DNA of 64,000 bases, taken from Panonychus citri (Eukaryota; Arthropoda; Arachnida; Trombidiformes; Tetranychidae). Position 1 is the stretch's first letter. Every line of letters starts with the position of its first letter. The stretch covers positions 1,116,001-1,180,000 of the forward strand of contig NW_026515445.1 of assembly GCF_014898815.1 (NCBI RefSeq), in the 5' to 3' direction. Under the pieces are notes generated by a model. It saw only the letters and a program-made list of their open reading frames with translations, ran no database searches and was not told the DNA's origin. This document shows positions 24,001 to 39,000 of this stretch, piece after piece. Made by a program: the position numbers and the translations under genes.

Positions 24001-27000
24001 ATCAGTTTCCTTCTTGTCTCTCTCAAAGCTAAGTGATATGATATCTACAGAATATCCTATTAAAATGAAAGAGAAAGTGGTGAAAGAATGAATTTTGTTT
24101 TCAACGTGAATCCATGAAGATGATTGTCACTTGCTACAAGTTTATTACATGATAATATTGAAGCTAACTGAGCAAATCATCGTGATCATAGTGAGGATGA
24201 TGAGTATCGTACATGGTTAACCACTTTTACTACACACTAATTAAGTATCGATCATTTTTTTCAACAAATTCAGACTCATTTTGTATCAATAATGAAAAAT
24301 TAACTGTTTGTGCTACGGTTCCAATGTCAAGATCACTAAGTTTTTCAGTGAATAACACAAAATTTCAATCACATCTGAATTATCGACAAGGTAATCACCA
24401 ATCATTAAATGAGCTGATCAATGAATCATTGAACTTTTCATAGACTTTGTGATATTTATGATTAATTATTCATAGTAATTACTAGAAGGATGAAATTACA
24501 GATATTTTCTCTTGATTTCGTAATCAGACTAATAGCTGATAACAGGATATTTTTGATTCAGCTGATTGCAATAGTAACATTTACATTATCTTTTGATACT
24601 CAGATTACACAACTTGCTCTGTAATGAACTATTTTCATCATCATCATTAAACTCCGAGTTATACAAGGCGTTTTTATCCACTACGGCTATTACACTGCAA
24701 ATCTCCAGAACCAAAAGTCATATGAATGTCAGACTTGACCAGAGGACTAAACAGAATTGAAGCGCTCGACCATACGATTTTCAAGGTCATTGAGGTCATT
24801 TAACGAAGGTAGCGTTCAAAGGTCATTTTAAGGTCGTCGTGAAAGAACAAATAAAATCACACCTCAGATTTAGTTTGAAGTGTCTGTGATGAGCGGACTA
24901 GAAGATAGGCATGTTTCAATCTGAAAACACTTCAAGAGCCAAGTTTATAAGAAAAGTCTGTATCTCAGCTGCCTTTTGACGGAATATCATCAAACCCAAG
25001 ATTTAAGTGTAATTTTATCTAGAGGTCATCTGAAGGTTTTTTGAAATAAGAACAAAAAATTATTCCATGATCCAAGTTTGAATGAATAATCCAAAACCAT
25101 TGTCAGTGTACCACGATTTATGTCAATTTGCAAAACCAATGCTTATTTCATTCAAATTGGCAACTCTCCGTTATTTGAACTGATATTGACACCGAAAACT
25201 TCAAAGATGGGATAATTTTTCGTTCTTCTTTTCAAAAAACCTTTAAATGACCTATAGATAGGTTTATCGTGAAATGACCTCAATGACCTTGAAACTTTTT
25301 ATTCTGAAACTCCAAATTATTTTGTAACATATCACGATGATGGTTGAAGCCTAACCAGTCCTCAACCAAGTGAGACAGAAACCTGTGAGAGACCACTTGC
25401 AACAACATCGGATGATGACCTAAAAACTTTTTATACGTAGTCTCTTCGTCCCGATATGTATCTGTATAATACTCAAAACCGAACGAGTTAATCACTTTTC
25501 ACAGAAAGCTTATTGAATAGTAATGCAGTCAATGGTTGAATGATGTAATAAATTAATAGTTCGAGTTGAATCAAGTTAATTATTCTCAACTTAATGCAAT
25601 AAGAAAATCTGATGTGTTGTTGATTCATTGAATCAGCGGTAAATTATATTGATAACAAATGATGAATAAGATACAAATTTATTATGAATAGTACCTTTTA
25701 TTGAGAAGTATTTGGCTCAGAACTTTAGATATACAAATATTATTATTAATATTAATAGAACTCGACTGGTCTGAATGTTTTCAAAAGAAATGGTTTTTAT
25801 TGAAAACCAATAGGTAGTTTTAGGTATACAAATAGATACGAAGGTCACTCATTAATAATAACACAGTAATTTGGTAAGAAGTCACAATTGGTAACGTCCA
25901 ATTCAGTCAATATGATTGCCTATTACAGAAACAGAATAATGTATCATATAAGGTGTATTCTGATATCTCATGGCTTACATTTGTATGTACTCATTCAAAT
26001 AAATGCAATAATCAAATTCTTGTTTAGTTGTATTGAATATTATCATGATATCGTTTCGACTAATGAATTCATTGGAATCTAGAAGTAAACATCACACTAT
26101 AACCTTGAGGCAAACCAAGTATTCTCATAAGTATTACATTATCAGTTTCATGACGTTCATGTTCAGTTGTCAGGGTTATAATCACTTAGAAGGTGGAAAT
26201 AATTCAAATAATAAATATGCAAAAAAAGTAGATTCAGATATAAGCTCATGAGGCATAAACGAAATCAAGAAAGGATAAATTGCTTCATGCATGTGAGATC
26301 AGAATAAAATGTGAGTTTTACAATATTTTCATTATCCAAAGATCAGAATTTTATCAGTACTTCGATGGTAGATAGTAAATTTTTCTTGAACTTCTGAGTC
26401 GTTTTCCAGCACCATGAAGACAGAAAATTTCCCCCCCTTTGTTACTTAAGGCAAGTTGGCTGAGAGAAAAATTGGTGACAAATTTTTTACTATCGAGTAT
26501 CTTATTTCCTCAATCATCACCTTTGAACCTTCATGGAGATAAACAGTTGATATCGGAGAGATTTTCGTCCCTTACAAAAGGGAAATGGGTGGTAACGTAT
26601 AAAAAAAGTTCTGTCACTTGAATTAGATTGAATGTTCAGAGAATCAAAGTGACATGTTTCATGATATCAAGATCATCTTCCATTCACCATGATTGCCATG
26701 AACAGAAATAAAATTGAGATAACTTTAAATTTTAGATTTATATAAGAAATGAGGATATACATCAACTCATGAAGTTCTGAGAAAGAAATCCAAAGATAAT
26801 ATGGAGAATATAATTGTAAAGATACTTCTACATGTTAATTCTGCATATAATGGCTGTTGGAATGAAGATGATGAGAACTTCAGTCTCTGTGAAATCCTCA
26901 TCAGATTATCTAAGGTTTTCCATGTGAACATTATGAATTCTACATGAATTACTTATTATCAGATTAAATTGTGAGATGTGATTTTCTCAGTTATCTGATT

Positions 27001-30000
27001 ACTTATCTCATGTTTCTATGATAAATGAGACAGTTAATCAATATAATTGAATATTGTGATTATCTTTTACTGGCTCATGTTTATTAGTAAATGGAAATTA
27101 GTCTTAGATGAGATATAATACTTAAATTAAAGAGTAAAAGAAATTGGTACTCTTTGATTTAATTCACCAGAAATTCATGGAAGCTATAAAATTAAAAGCT
27201 CCAATCTATTTTTTCATTGGTAATCAATTGCAGGAATTAAATCTTACCACCTACTGAGACTAGTATCCAGTTCATTACAGTGGCGTTAAAATTTGTAAAA
27301 TTATAATTCCAATTTCATTCTAATGAATTTTCCGAGTTTTCCTGAAATTTATCTCTCTTTCATAATGGAAACAATGTCTTAGAGTATTATTTATTTCAGT
27401 GACAATCATGAGCCATTGTATGCTTACATCATAGGAAGACAATGAAACAATCAGATTCACCAACATTATTTCCTATTATCATGAAAAAAGTTCATGAACT
27501 TCAGTAAGAATGCTAATGGTATATGATGTATTTCCACAAGACGATATAAGTGATAGTTGGCTGTGATTTGGGTAAAAGGGAATCAAATCAAGACAAACTG
27601 GCAATTTGGTTCAATAAGCCAATAGTATATAAAAAGTTACTGTTCATCTTCAAATTGTGATATATTTTGGCTGAGCTTTGTTGACATAATAGCCTTCGGC
27701 CTTTATCGTGAGATATTTATCAGTTTTAAAACTCAATCCAGCTTTAAATGAACAGAAACTTGATTGTATTCATGATTAGTGAGAAAATCATCGAAAACAG
27801 GGATCAACACTATCACAGAATCTAAACACACCCAAATACTTGTTAGATAACAGAATGTTAGCAAATATCTCAATCAGAATATTCACCCTTCAGAATCTAA
27901 ACATTTAGCTAAACAGAATTTCAGTCTACAAGCAATTAGTTTGATCTAATCTGATGGGAAGCCGTGATTGAATTGATGATTAATAAAATTACCATGGAAC
28001 AAAATCGAGATTTAAAGAGATTACTATCAAAAGATTACAAGCTTAGAAACTTTAATTCGATACGGTTTCCAAAACAAACTAATAATAATATTGATAAACT
28101 TTTTATTACGAAAAAAAATTGAAACTTTTTTCTCTCATTGAGCTCAAAATTTTGAGTAACTTGTGAAAAAATAACAATCATGAACAAAAGTGAGTTCAGT
28201 TGATATTCATTCTCATGATTGATGGACAATATTTTATTCATCAGATTTTTCATGATTACATTCAGATTCAGGGTGAAAAAAACTCGAACACTGTATCGAT
28301 TGCAGCTGAACTTTTTCTCTTGCACCGTCGAAATTTCATCCTTCGATTATCATTCCATTTTCAGAATAAAATTATCTGTATACTACTCAACAAGAATTCA
28401 TCTCTATCATAACTGTAAACTTTATCTATCATGAATAATAATAATTATATGAACAAACGTTTCATTAAATCAATGATAAAATTGTAAGATATTAATAGAT
28501 GATGGAAATTTCATCTTCCTATTGAAACCATGGAACCTGAATCCTCATGGTGATTTGAGCAACAGTTATGTTCATCATGATTCATAATCAAAATGCTGTA
28601 AACTCAGAAATCATGATAAAACCATAGGAATAAGTTGTGATTCCTGATTAGATTACTAAATTATCATATTGATACACTAACCAAATTAATTGCATCAATT
28701 TCAACTGTAATTGTGAGCAGGTATAAAAGGTTATCGATACAATTTGAATAACTAATTTTATTCATTCAATATTGATAAATATATTGTTCATAATATAACC
28801 TGAAATGAGGATTCTGATGAACAAGGTGAAGTAGGTGTGGTTATATTGATGTTCAACTGATCAACATTAAGATAGTTAATTAAGTTGATATCTTATTGTT
28901 AATTGGTTAAGGCAACATAAGAAAAGTTTATCAACAATTCAGATCATGTTTTCCAACTCATAGCAACTTATAATCATCGTGATTATCATGAAAAAGAGAG
29001 AGTAATAAGATGCTAGAAGACTTAATGTAGATAATAACAATGATAATGAACAATCAATCTTTACTGAATTTACAGAATTTTATTCAGAAATGTTGATTAT
29101 GTAAATATTCATGAGTGTTCATGAGAACTAAAATAAAAGTAAATATATTTTACTGAATAAAGTTCATTATGTTTATTATGAGACTAATGGTTATATAATA
29201 AATAGAAATTAAAACTTGCAACTTTGAAAGAAACTCTTGAACTTTGATAATCACGTATTCATTTTTTTCATAACATGTAGCAAAATCCCCTGAAACTCAA
29301 TTCGTTGTTCATTTTTGCTTAACTTTCTTGCCTAATCACAATGACGTGAGCTCTTACCTGTAAATAATGTGCTCAAGAGTCCATCAATTTAGTTGTGAAA
29401 AGTTCTGGTCCTGAGAAAGCAAGAGATACACTTATCTAATAACATGAGGGGCTCGAGGTTATTGGAGGTTTTATCTACTAGAACTTTCTTGTATCTCGTT
29501 TATTATTACCTTATAATTCATTGAGCTCATGATAATAAGCCAGCAGCACATGAAAATTTATGGATAATCTAATGCTTAGATATTTTGAGCTTTAATAAAT
29601 AATAGTCAGAGATCATCAATTATTTTCAGTTGAATTTTCATTGATCCAGACAATTTATTTCTATCACTTCATCATCACCACGATCATCGAGATTAATTTT
29701 AACCCGTTATAAGATAATCATCGGATGATGTTATTAAGTGGGTTGAGATTTGGAATTTGTGTCAAAAATCAGGAACAAGAAAAAAAATGTCAAACGATTT
29801 ATCAAAATCTTGGTTCCGTTTCTTTCCCTCTCCTTGAATTTGTTGCTAATTCAGTATTAATAGTTACATGGTAATAATGAGCTGAAGATAAATCAAAAGA
29901 AAAAGTGATTGTAATCGTTTCATTTTCTCAGAATCATCTATTCATTGGTGGAGAAAAAAGTTCAGTTTATCCTGATTTTTTTTAGTGAAACGATAATGAA

Positions 30001-33000
30001 ATAGATAATATAAAAAAATAATGTTCATTAGCAGAAATAATAGATTGTAAATGTGGAAGGCGAAAAAATCATTGGCTTTTCATTTTATCTGTTCCATGCT
30101 GTTGATAACATTCTACCAGCAATTACGTTCATTGGGTTGAGGTTTTCGACTATTGTTCATGTTACTTACTTTTCAGAACTCTATCTCATCAGTAAAGCAT
30201 TTTTATCAGCTCATAGATAAAAGATAAAAAGTAGAAACTATGGAAGTTGGTAGTAAGGAAAAAAAGAGAGAATGAAATAACTAAAGAAATGAGTATTGGG
30301 GAAAATAAATTGATTGGTTGATGAAAAAGTGTATTAGCTGAATGAAATGTTCAGAGTTTGTTCAGAGAGTGAGAATTGAATTGTAGCTTCTTATTGTCTG
30401 TGTCATTTACTATTGATGGTTTAGAAGATGATGATAATAGTTGTGTGATCGTATAAATGAACAATAAAGATATTGGGAAGAAATAGTGACATCGATTTGT
30501 CAGACAAAGGGCAAAGTTTGATTCATTTTGAGAGATTCGCACAGGTCACCATCATCCACTTCTCACCCAGTTCCAATTCTTGATAATCATGATGTACAAA
30601 CTTCACAAACTTTATTCAATTTTTTATTTACTCTTTTTTCATGTTGACTGCTGTTCAATGGTCAAGAATAAAGATTTACTGGTCAGTTTGCTTTTTCATT
30701 CTCACTTCAAGATGTATTAATAGTAAAATTTTCCCTAAATTAATAAGAATTGGATCAAGAATATAATAATCTTGAGATCCCAAGACTTGATGATTGAATA
30801 TTCAGTGAATTCAATCTTGAATCAATCTTTCTAGTTGATGATAAACTTTCTCTTAATAAAGCAACTTTGAACTTCGTAACATGATATTATCGTAATTTTT
30901 TATGTCCACCCTGAGTTAACGACAATGAATGAATATACATGGTGTATATCAAGTAGAAATACTCCTGAAATTGAGAGCTTGAACTGAGCTTGAAATGTCC
31001 CTAACAATGTTCATGCTAAGCTAACTTTTGATTAATCACCAATTGATCTGGTGAATAAAGATAATCAATCATGTATCATGTCACTTGGTGAGTTTGAAAT
31101 CAAGCTGAAACCCTTTAACTTTTATCATCTTCCTGCTAATGATACAATCTGATATAATAATGATAAAATCCGATCAATGATGAGAATCTTGAAATCTTAG
31201 TTAACTTCATGGAATTAGATTTACATGGATAATAAGTTGCGAGACTTAAAAGAAAGTTGATCATCAAACTTAATCAACGTACATTCAATCAGCCCGATTA
31301 ATCTAAACTTATGAACAAATGATTGAAACTTTATCATTGAGTAAAATAATTAATACGCAGCAGAAAAAGATGAATAATCTTTCTATGTATTCAATAAAAC
31401 TTGTAATTCTCAGTAATAATAATTGTAATCGCCTGAAGCTTAAATATCATCACAATCAGGGGAGGTGAATTATATTTTCCATCTCGATTGATAAATTATC
31501 ACAATCAGCCTTAAGTTACACATTGATAAAGACAATTAACTAGAATGTATATTAAATTGCTCCAAGCTAACGATAAACCTTATCAATGGTGAACCAAAGG
31601 TTCAGCTTCAAAGAGACAAAAAGTTCAGTTTCAAGACTCATTCTGATCATCGTCATCATTACATCAACATACTGAGTCTAAAAGTGAAACAATTTCAACA
31701 GTTAAACTCATTTGTAACCCTGATTATCATAATTATCACCATAATGATAATAATATTAGATTGAAATCTCATGAGGATTCTAAGGAAATCATTATCGTAA
31801 TAATTATAAGAAGCAACTTCCTACTACAATGAATCTTAATTACCTCAAATACTTCGGTGAAAATTTATATTTATCATGCAAAAATCAGATCAACGATAAA
31901 CAACAACAACAACATGTCGAATTGAATTTAAAAAATGTAAATAATTTGACTGAAAAAAAAAGTTGTCAATTACTTTGATCGTCGCAATTAAGTTAACATC
32001 AACCATCAAGTTTACAACTAATTAAACAGGTAAACATTTGAAATTCAACATGATTATTATCAAATACTATCGTCAGTTTGTTTCGGTGAAAGGTGAATAA
32101 CACTGAGTCACCTTTCATCATGCTGATTATCATAAGATTATCATCAAGCTTATACAGCATTTTTCACTTTGTAATTTCCATGACTGTTCAATGTCAAACT
32201 TTAAGCTCAACACTTTCAATTTGTCCCCATGGTTCAGAATTGATCAGTTAATATTTACACCGTCAAGGAATATAAAAAAAAAGTTGAAACATATTATCGG
32301 AATGGGATTCATTAAATGGTGATTTATATTGACAATTTGTTTTTATGTTCGGAGCATTTAAAGTAAACTGGACTGTTCAAAGTTATACAATTTGTTTACC
32401 ATTCAACATTGAACTGAGATTTTCATGATCGTAATGACTAAATTGATCGCCATTAACTTTTTGATAACTTTGTTGTGTGAAAATCTGATAACTATGAGGA
32501 TGACAAGGTTATCATGTCCATGGAAAAAAGTTTCACCTTTTCATAAATCTTCACTTCAATCAATTCTCATAAATTGTGAGTATTCATGAACTTCAGGTGA
32601 TGAATCTTGAATATTACCCTGAATTGAGCATTGAACAATAAGGAAAGTTTTCAAACTTTCCAAATGAATACCATAATCTTGGTACAGGTGAACAACTTGT
32701 TGATTTCAAATATCATCATGTTCATGATTCATGTTCTGAACATCATTCTGTCTGGTTGGATTCAGATTGATGAAATTATTTCAAGTGAAAAAATATATAT
32801 TTCTCTTCAAAAGAAAAATAGAATTGATATCGAGAAAAAAAGGATATATTAGATATTTCGAGTTTGCGTTCTTATCAAAACTTCAATTCTATTATTTACT
32901 GTCACCAGAATGAAAGTTTTCAATCGAATATGTATCAAAGAATTACTTATAAAATTCAAGAAATTTCGATGGAAAGAAAAACTAAGTAAAAAGATATTTT

Positions 33001-36000
33001 TCCATTTCAAAGATAACTCATGATTCTCATGGAACTTAAAAATTGAATTTTAATATCTAAAGTTCGCATGAAATGAAGATGCAATAATAATTTCACTCAA
33101 AAAAATCTGAGAGTCATGATTGATTCCGATAAAGAATAGAGAAAATCATTCAGAACTTTTTTTCTTTTCATAAATTTTTATGATTCAAAAATATAAGATG
33201 TATAACAATGATATTTCAGGGTAGCTACATGATACTCACTGATAGAAAGAATTTCCATCAATAGTAATGCTAGAAAATCCAATTCACAACAATATTTACT
33301 CAGAGTATTACTGAAAATTCATCATGTAACATCATGGATACATATCCGTCTTTTGTATGAGAAACTGAAACAATTCAGAATGCAAAATGAAATATCTTTT
33401 GATAAAGGAAATGCAAATCTTAGATCTTGTCCGAAAAGACAAACTGTGGGCTTTACTCAGTGAAAAAATTTACGAATGACTAATTTCAATCGATAGAGAC
33501 GATATGGTAAAAATTTGAGTTGATGGGCGAGATTTTTGCTAAAAATAGCCAACTAGATCTTCGTCGATTTGCTTTTCTGACGTTGATGCTAAAAAGATGA
33601 TAATGCTCGCAGTGCTACAAATCGTACATCAGATTTGATTTCAAATTACCCAAAATTTGATGTAGTAGCTTCTGATGACAGTTTTCCAGGATCAAGTTTT
33701 CTCAGAAGGTGATAATCTAAATTTTTTCGCGAAAATTTCTATCCAAAGCTTTTCGAGATGAAAAGTTCTGACGAATCCATCGAATACAATGTTAGAATAC
33801 TCGACATTTCAAGAGGTAAATCTGAGTTGTTTGCTCACACTTTCAATCCTGTGTTCATAGTTGAAAGGATAAGATATTCAATATTTCTCTTAAATGAACC
33901 TGAAACTTTTACTTTCAAATATTCATGGTGCATGACGAAAAAATGAATTTCAAAGAGAAAAGTTCAGCTTCATTGATTAACTCTTATTACCTTTTATCCT
34001 TCTTATATGCTACTTCTCATTTTCCATGAAAGTTCATTTCGAGATAAAATGGATAGAAAAAGTTCATAAAGATTCAGAATTAACAAACATTGTGAATTCT
34101 GAATGCTAAAAATTAAGAACTTTTTCTTTTCTTTATTCTTTTCAATCTTTATCAAATCCTTTCAACTTTGGAATCTATTTGAATTTCTTATTGTTTTCTT
34201 CTTCATGAACATCATGTTAGATCATTTTCCATGTAATCGAATGAGAAAAAACACATTTCCGTTTTTTTCACCTCTTTCAATTTCCTTCTCTTTTGTTTGT
34301 GGAACTTTTTTTCGGTAGAACTTCATGTTTGTCTGTTGCATGATGATTCAGTCGAGAACTTTTTTCCCAGTATAATCAGAATGTTTTTTATTCGACATTT
34401 TTACTCTGATTTCATACGAAAAAAAATTTCCAAAGACGAATAAGAGAAAAAATTTTTACTCATTTTTTGAAAATTTGTGTTACTTCCGGTTCTTGAGTAT
34501 TAGAATATTGGAACAAGAGACTCTTGGCATCGATGATCAGTTAGTTATGCTTTTATCATGAAATGAAAAGAATCAATATCAAGAAATTTTGTATCATGAA
34601 GATAGAGAAAAGCAAAAGGATAATCATAACCTAAGAATCAAATGAAAGATAAATCTAATCTTTCGCTCAAGATGAACTATTGATTCCAATTACAGGGCAA
34701 CATGCATAGAATCTGAAGATTCATGATCTATGACCATCTTCATGAAACTGATTACGATCAAACTAATAGTCAAGTTATTAGTTATCTCTAATTTTCTAGA
34801 ATGTGATTAAACATAAATCTTGAGAGGATAAATTAGGAAGCCAATTGAAAACACAGAAAATTGGGTGGGGTAAGAAAAGGATGAGGATAAAAATGGTAAA
34901 CCGGAAACTTGTCAGCTTATCAGAAGGAAATAACATGATAAGTATGAACGGAAAACGATTGATTCCTGAATTGTACCATTCACTTGAGGAATAAAATTCA
35001 TCGAGGAGATAAAAGGAGTGATAATCAACTGTGAAAATCACAATCGTCAAAAGAATAGTAAAACTAATTAATCGAAAGAGATTGTTGATTGAGCCGTTAT
35101 TAGTTTCATCATGGAAAAAAATGGAATCAATTAATAAACCATAATTCTGATAATATGAATGTTCAATGTACATGATAAGATAATTTCATGTTCATCATCT
35201 CTTTTTTTTCTACTCATTTAATGCTCACCCTCAGGCTACAAACAACGAAGCTGATAAATCATCGAGAATGGACATCAACTCTGTTTCTCGTTCACTTTAT
35301 TGATCAATAATCTGTTATTATCATGTAAAGAGATCGATTAGAATTCTGTAGTTGTCATGAGAATTCATGGTAGCTGAACTTTTTCCTTTCTCTCTCTCTC
35401 AAAAGATTTTCCAATCATCTCAATCTCTTTGATAACAGATTATTGTCTTTTACTCTCTGTAATTTAATCTCAATTTCAACTTTCACTTTCAGCTAATTAA
35501 TTAGTATCATGAACCAAGAGGATAAAGGATACAAATCATCATGATACAGTTTGACCTAGTAAAATGTTAATCTTATCAGCATTGCCACCTACTCTTAGCA
35601 GTATAATGAGATTGCAATATATTATTAAGATAAAATTCAGCAAGATAAAGTTACGCTCATTTGAGCTGAGCTAATGATAACTTGGTGATGATGATTAAGA
35701 GGATATTATTATAAATATATTGATCATCAATAATAAAATAATATAAGGTGAAAATATCACCATGAATTCTGACTTGGAATATTATCTTTACCTATTTGCC
35801 TGTGTTTATATTCACATTTCAGATTTTCAGAATTTCTCATTATCACATATTCTCAATCATGATGGAATTTGAGTTATGGTAAATTTTCGGTGTTTCCTTC
35901 ATTTTATCTCCTTCAATTCATCTACTCGCTTATTTGCTGAGTCAACTTTTCACACTCTAAGCAAAATCATCATGTAAGATCATTATCATTATTTACCATC

Positions 36001-39000
36001 ATGGTAACATCATGTTATCTCATTTGAACTTTACTTTTACAATCGATTCGAGGGTCTGGACATTCAATTGATTAAATTCAACAACAATGAAAAAGAGAAG
36101 CTCAAAATTTCCACCTCCCTTATTTTTTTTCATCTTCTTCCTCTTCCTTTTCGCCTTCCCATCCACCTTCCTCACTTAACATTTCCTTTTCTGGTTCTTT
36201 TCTCTCCTACTCCCTCTCACCCTCACTCTCACTCTCTCTCTCTTTTGTCTTTATTACAGCTTCTTGTCTTCCATCTTCCATCCAAAACTCAGCCTCCCAT
36301 TTTTCTATGTCAATTTTTGTTCTCTCAATCCTAAATTCCAATACAAACATAATTACAAACTACTTATCATCATTATCATCGTTCGAATGCTATTTTCTAG
36401 TCGTAAAGTCGAGTAGGAGGAAACAAAAAGTGTATTCAATAAGGAACGGGAGAGCATACACAAGGAAAGAAAGAGAAAGGGGCAAATAAGGAGACATTTT
36501 CCTTAGAAAGTCATTCCGATTTTCTTCAACATTGTTATCACACAATTTCTATACACTGAGAATACCTTTTTTTCACCAACAGTTAATATCCCTCAAGCCA
36601 ATATAACATTAACTTTATTTCCTTCTTGCACCTTCATTTTTAGTCCTAAATTTATCTTCATCATCTTAGAGTCTTTCTCCTTTTCTCTATTGACTTCTAT
36701 CATTCCAAAAATCATTTCGATAAGTTAGTTGTTCTGATAAGTTACTGAATTTGTCAGAACATCAAGAAAACCTCTTAATAAATTGCCATTCTTGTAAATG
36801 AGTTTATATGTATTTGATTACCATTGATAATGAAGCTAAATTCAAGAGTCACGATGAACAAACTACAACTTACCTCCATGAAATCAGTAGTACACTTGAA
36901 ATATCAGCAAATAACCTTCACCTTAACCTAAACATAATATTTATTTGATAATCACAATCAACAGTGAGGAGTCAAAAATGAGTCAAAAAACAGGTTGTTT
37001 GGGACGTTTTGACTCAATTTTGACTCAATTTTTTTTGACATAAATTGACTCAATTTTGACAGAAAAGTCAATTTTGAACAATAAGAGAATCTTTTGACTT
37101 CAGATCCAGTCAAAAGGACTCATAATGATTCAAAATTGACTCTTTCCAGTCAAATGAGTCTTTTGCGTCTTTTTGAGTCTTTTGATCAATTGATCAACCA
37201 AAAAGGCTCAAAGACAAAAGATCTATGAATCGATGAATCCATTGCTTTTGTGGTTCTTAGAAACTGGTTTTATGGGAAATGAGAGGGAATATTGAAACAA
37301 GAAATTCCCATTCATTGTTTTCATTCGCGGATCAAAGTTCTAAGTTACCAAGCAATTCAGAATCTATTGAAAATCTTCAAAAGCAAATCAACATGATCAT
37401 TTGAAAATGTTCGCGTTCAAGAAACTGGAAAGTTGATAACTATTTTTAAATCAAATTTAATAGAACAAAAAACGAAGAAGACAATTTTGTTTGAATATTC
37501 CATGATAATGGAAGTTACAGTTACAGTTTCTTTGATCAAAGTATCAGACAATATCCTCGAAGCACTCAAAGTCAAATGTTCTTGGTTCAACATATGGATG
37601 ATCATGATTCACATTTTCTGCGTCGTTTTTCCTGGAAAGTTCAGTGTTTAAAGCACATAGTTCTTTCATCATTCTTCTTCGCTTTGATCTCTCTGCTTCT
37701 TTTGAGTAAGTGAATATCTTTGATTTCCTGAAAATATGATCTAAGAAATTAAGATAACGATTATAAAATGATCCAAACAATTCAGTTAGTTTTAGTAAAT
37801 AAACTCACTGAAAAAGCTCGGATCCTTTCATGACCAAGTTTGTGATCAGACGTTCCTTGTAGCTTGCTTTAAATGGGTCTTTGAAACTCAAATAAAAGCA
37901 AGAGGATATTTGATCTTTTGATCTTGTTCTTTCTTTGAATTAGATCATTGAATTCATTTTTATCATAGAACTTTTTTCCAAGAACAACGTCTTCGAAATA
38001 TGATCTTGGAAAGGACAGTTTCACAATTGAATAAACCAAAGAAGCTGGATTGTTAGGCTTTGCCTGTCTAGTTGCAGCTTCATAAAGATCTAAATCAAGC
38101 TGAATTAAACCTTCTAGAAATATTTGATTCTATGAATGAAAAAATGAATTAGTGTTTGTATTCACAAAAAAAGCTTCAACAAATTTACCTTGATACTTAT
38201 TTTATATGTAGAATCATTTTGCGGAACTGTAAAAGAAAAATCAAGCTCATTTTCTTTTTTTAGATCAATGATCTTTCGAAAGTCATCCAAAACGTTTATG
38301 ATAGATATCAATATACAACCTGTGGTATCATGATTCGATAAAATGTTCTTTCTAATATTGAGATCATTAATCTGACTGTTAATTTTATCCATAGTGGAAT
38401 CAATAGACGTAAGATCAGGACGATCATCGTTACTCGAAGCGTTAAAAAGATCTTTTTCTGTTTGCTTTTTCTTTTTATTCTCATCTTCTTGATCCAAACT
38501 GTTTTGGAAAACATTGTCAGATTCCACTTCTTTAGTTATCTTTGAACCAGCTCGATTATCTCTTTCCGAAGGGCTGCTCAATCCTGTAGAAAAAAGATCA
38601 TCAGCCTCAAGTTCACTTAATACTCGATATGATGGAATATCATCTTCGTCTTCAAGTGGGCAATGAGTAAATTCAGTGATTCCCTTCTCGACTCGCTTCA
38701 TCTTTGGTAAACCTTTCCAGATTGGAATCGACATTAAATTTTCTTGAAGACAAACTTTCAAATCTAGTGGAGAATCTTGGAGAAAAGATTTACTTTTACT
38801 CACTGAATTTTTAAGTACAGTGGCACGAACTCACCTCCCAAAGCCATAATACGTCCTCTAAAACAATATTTTTTTATTTTAAACTTGAAACAGTTGATTT
38901 TCATATCCGAAAAAGATCCGAATGGTAAATTGATCCCGGTGTCAAAGAAAATAGATTTCTGAAGCTTGACTAATATTGGTTGTTGAATCTTTTCACCGTC

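Noticed and set aside
24213..24443. 76-codon plus-strand open frame just left of the inverted-repeat element
   Set aside because: Checked as a possible transposase remnant; no motif recognised and length is ordinary for this composition.
25280..25495. 71-codon minus-strand frame beside the inverted-repeat element
   Set aside because: Considered as element coding sequence; one end overlaps the repeat itself and no domain is visible.
34796..35173. 125-codon minus-strand open frame with hydrophobic stretches and an ATG
   Set aside because: Intronic, no recognisable domain, hydrophobicity explained by A/T-rich codons; no splice partners or promoter seen.
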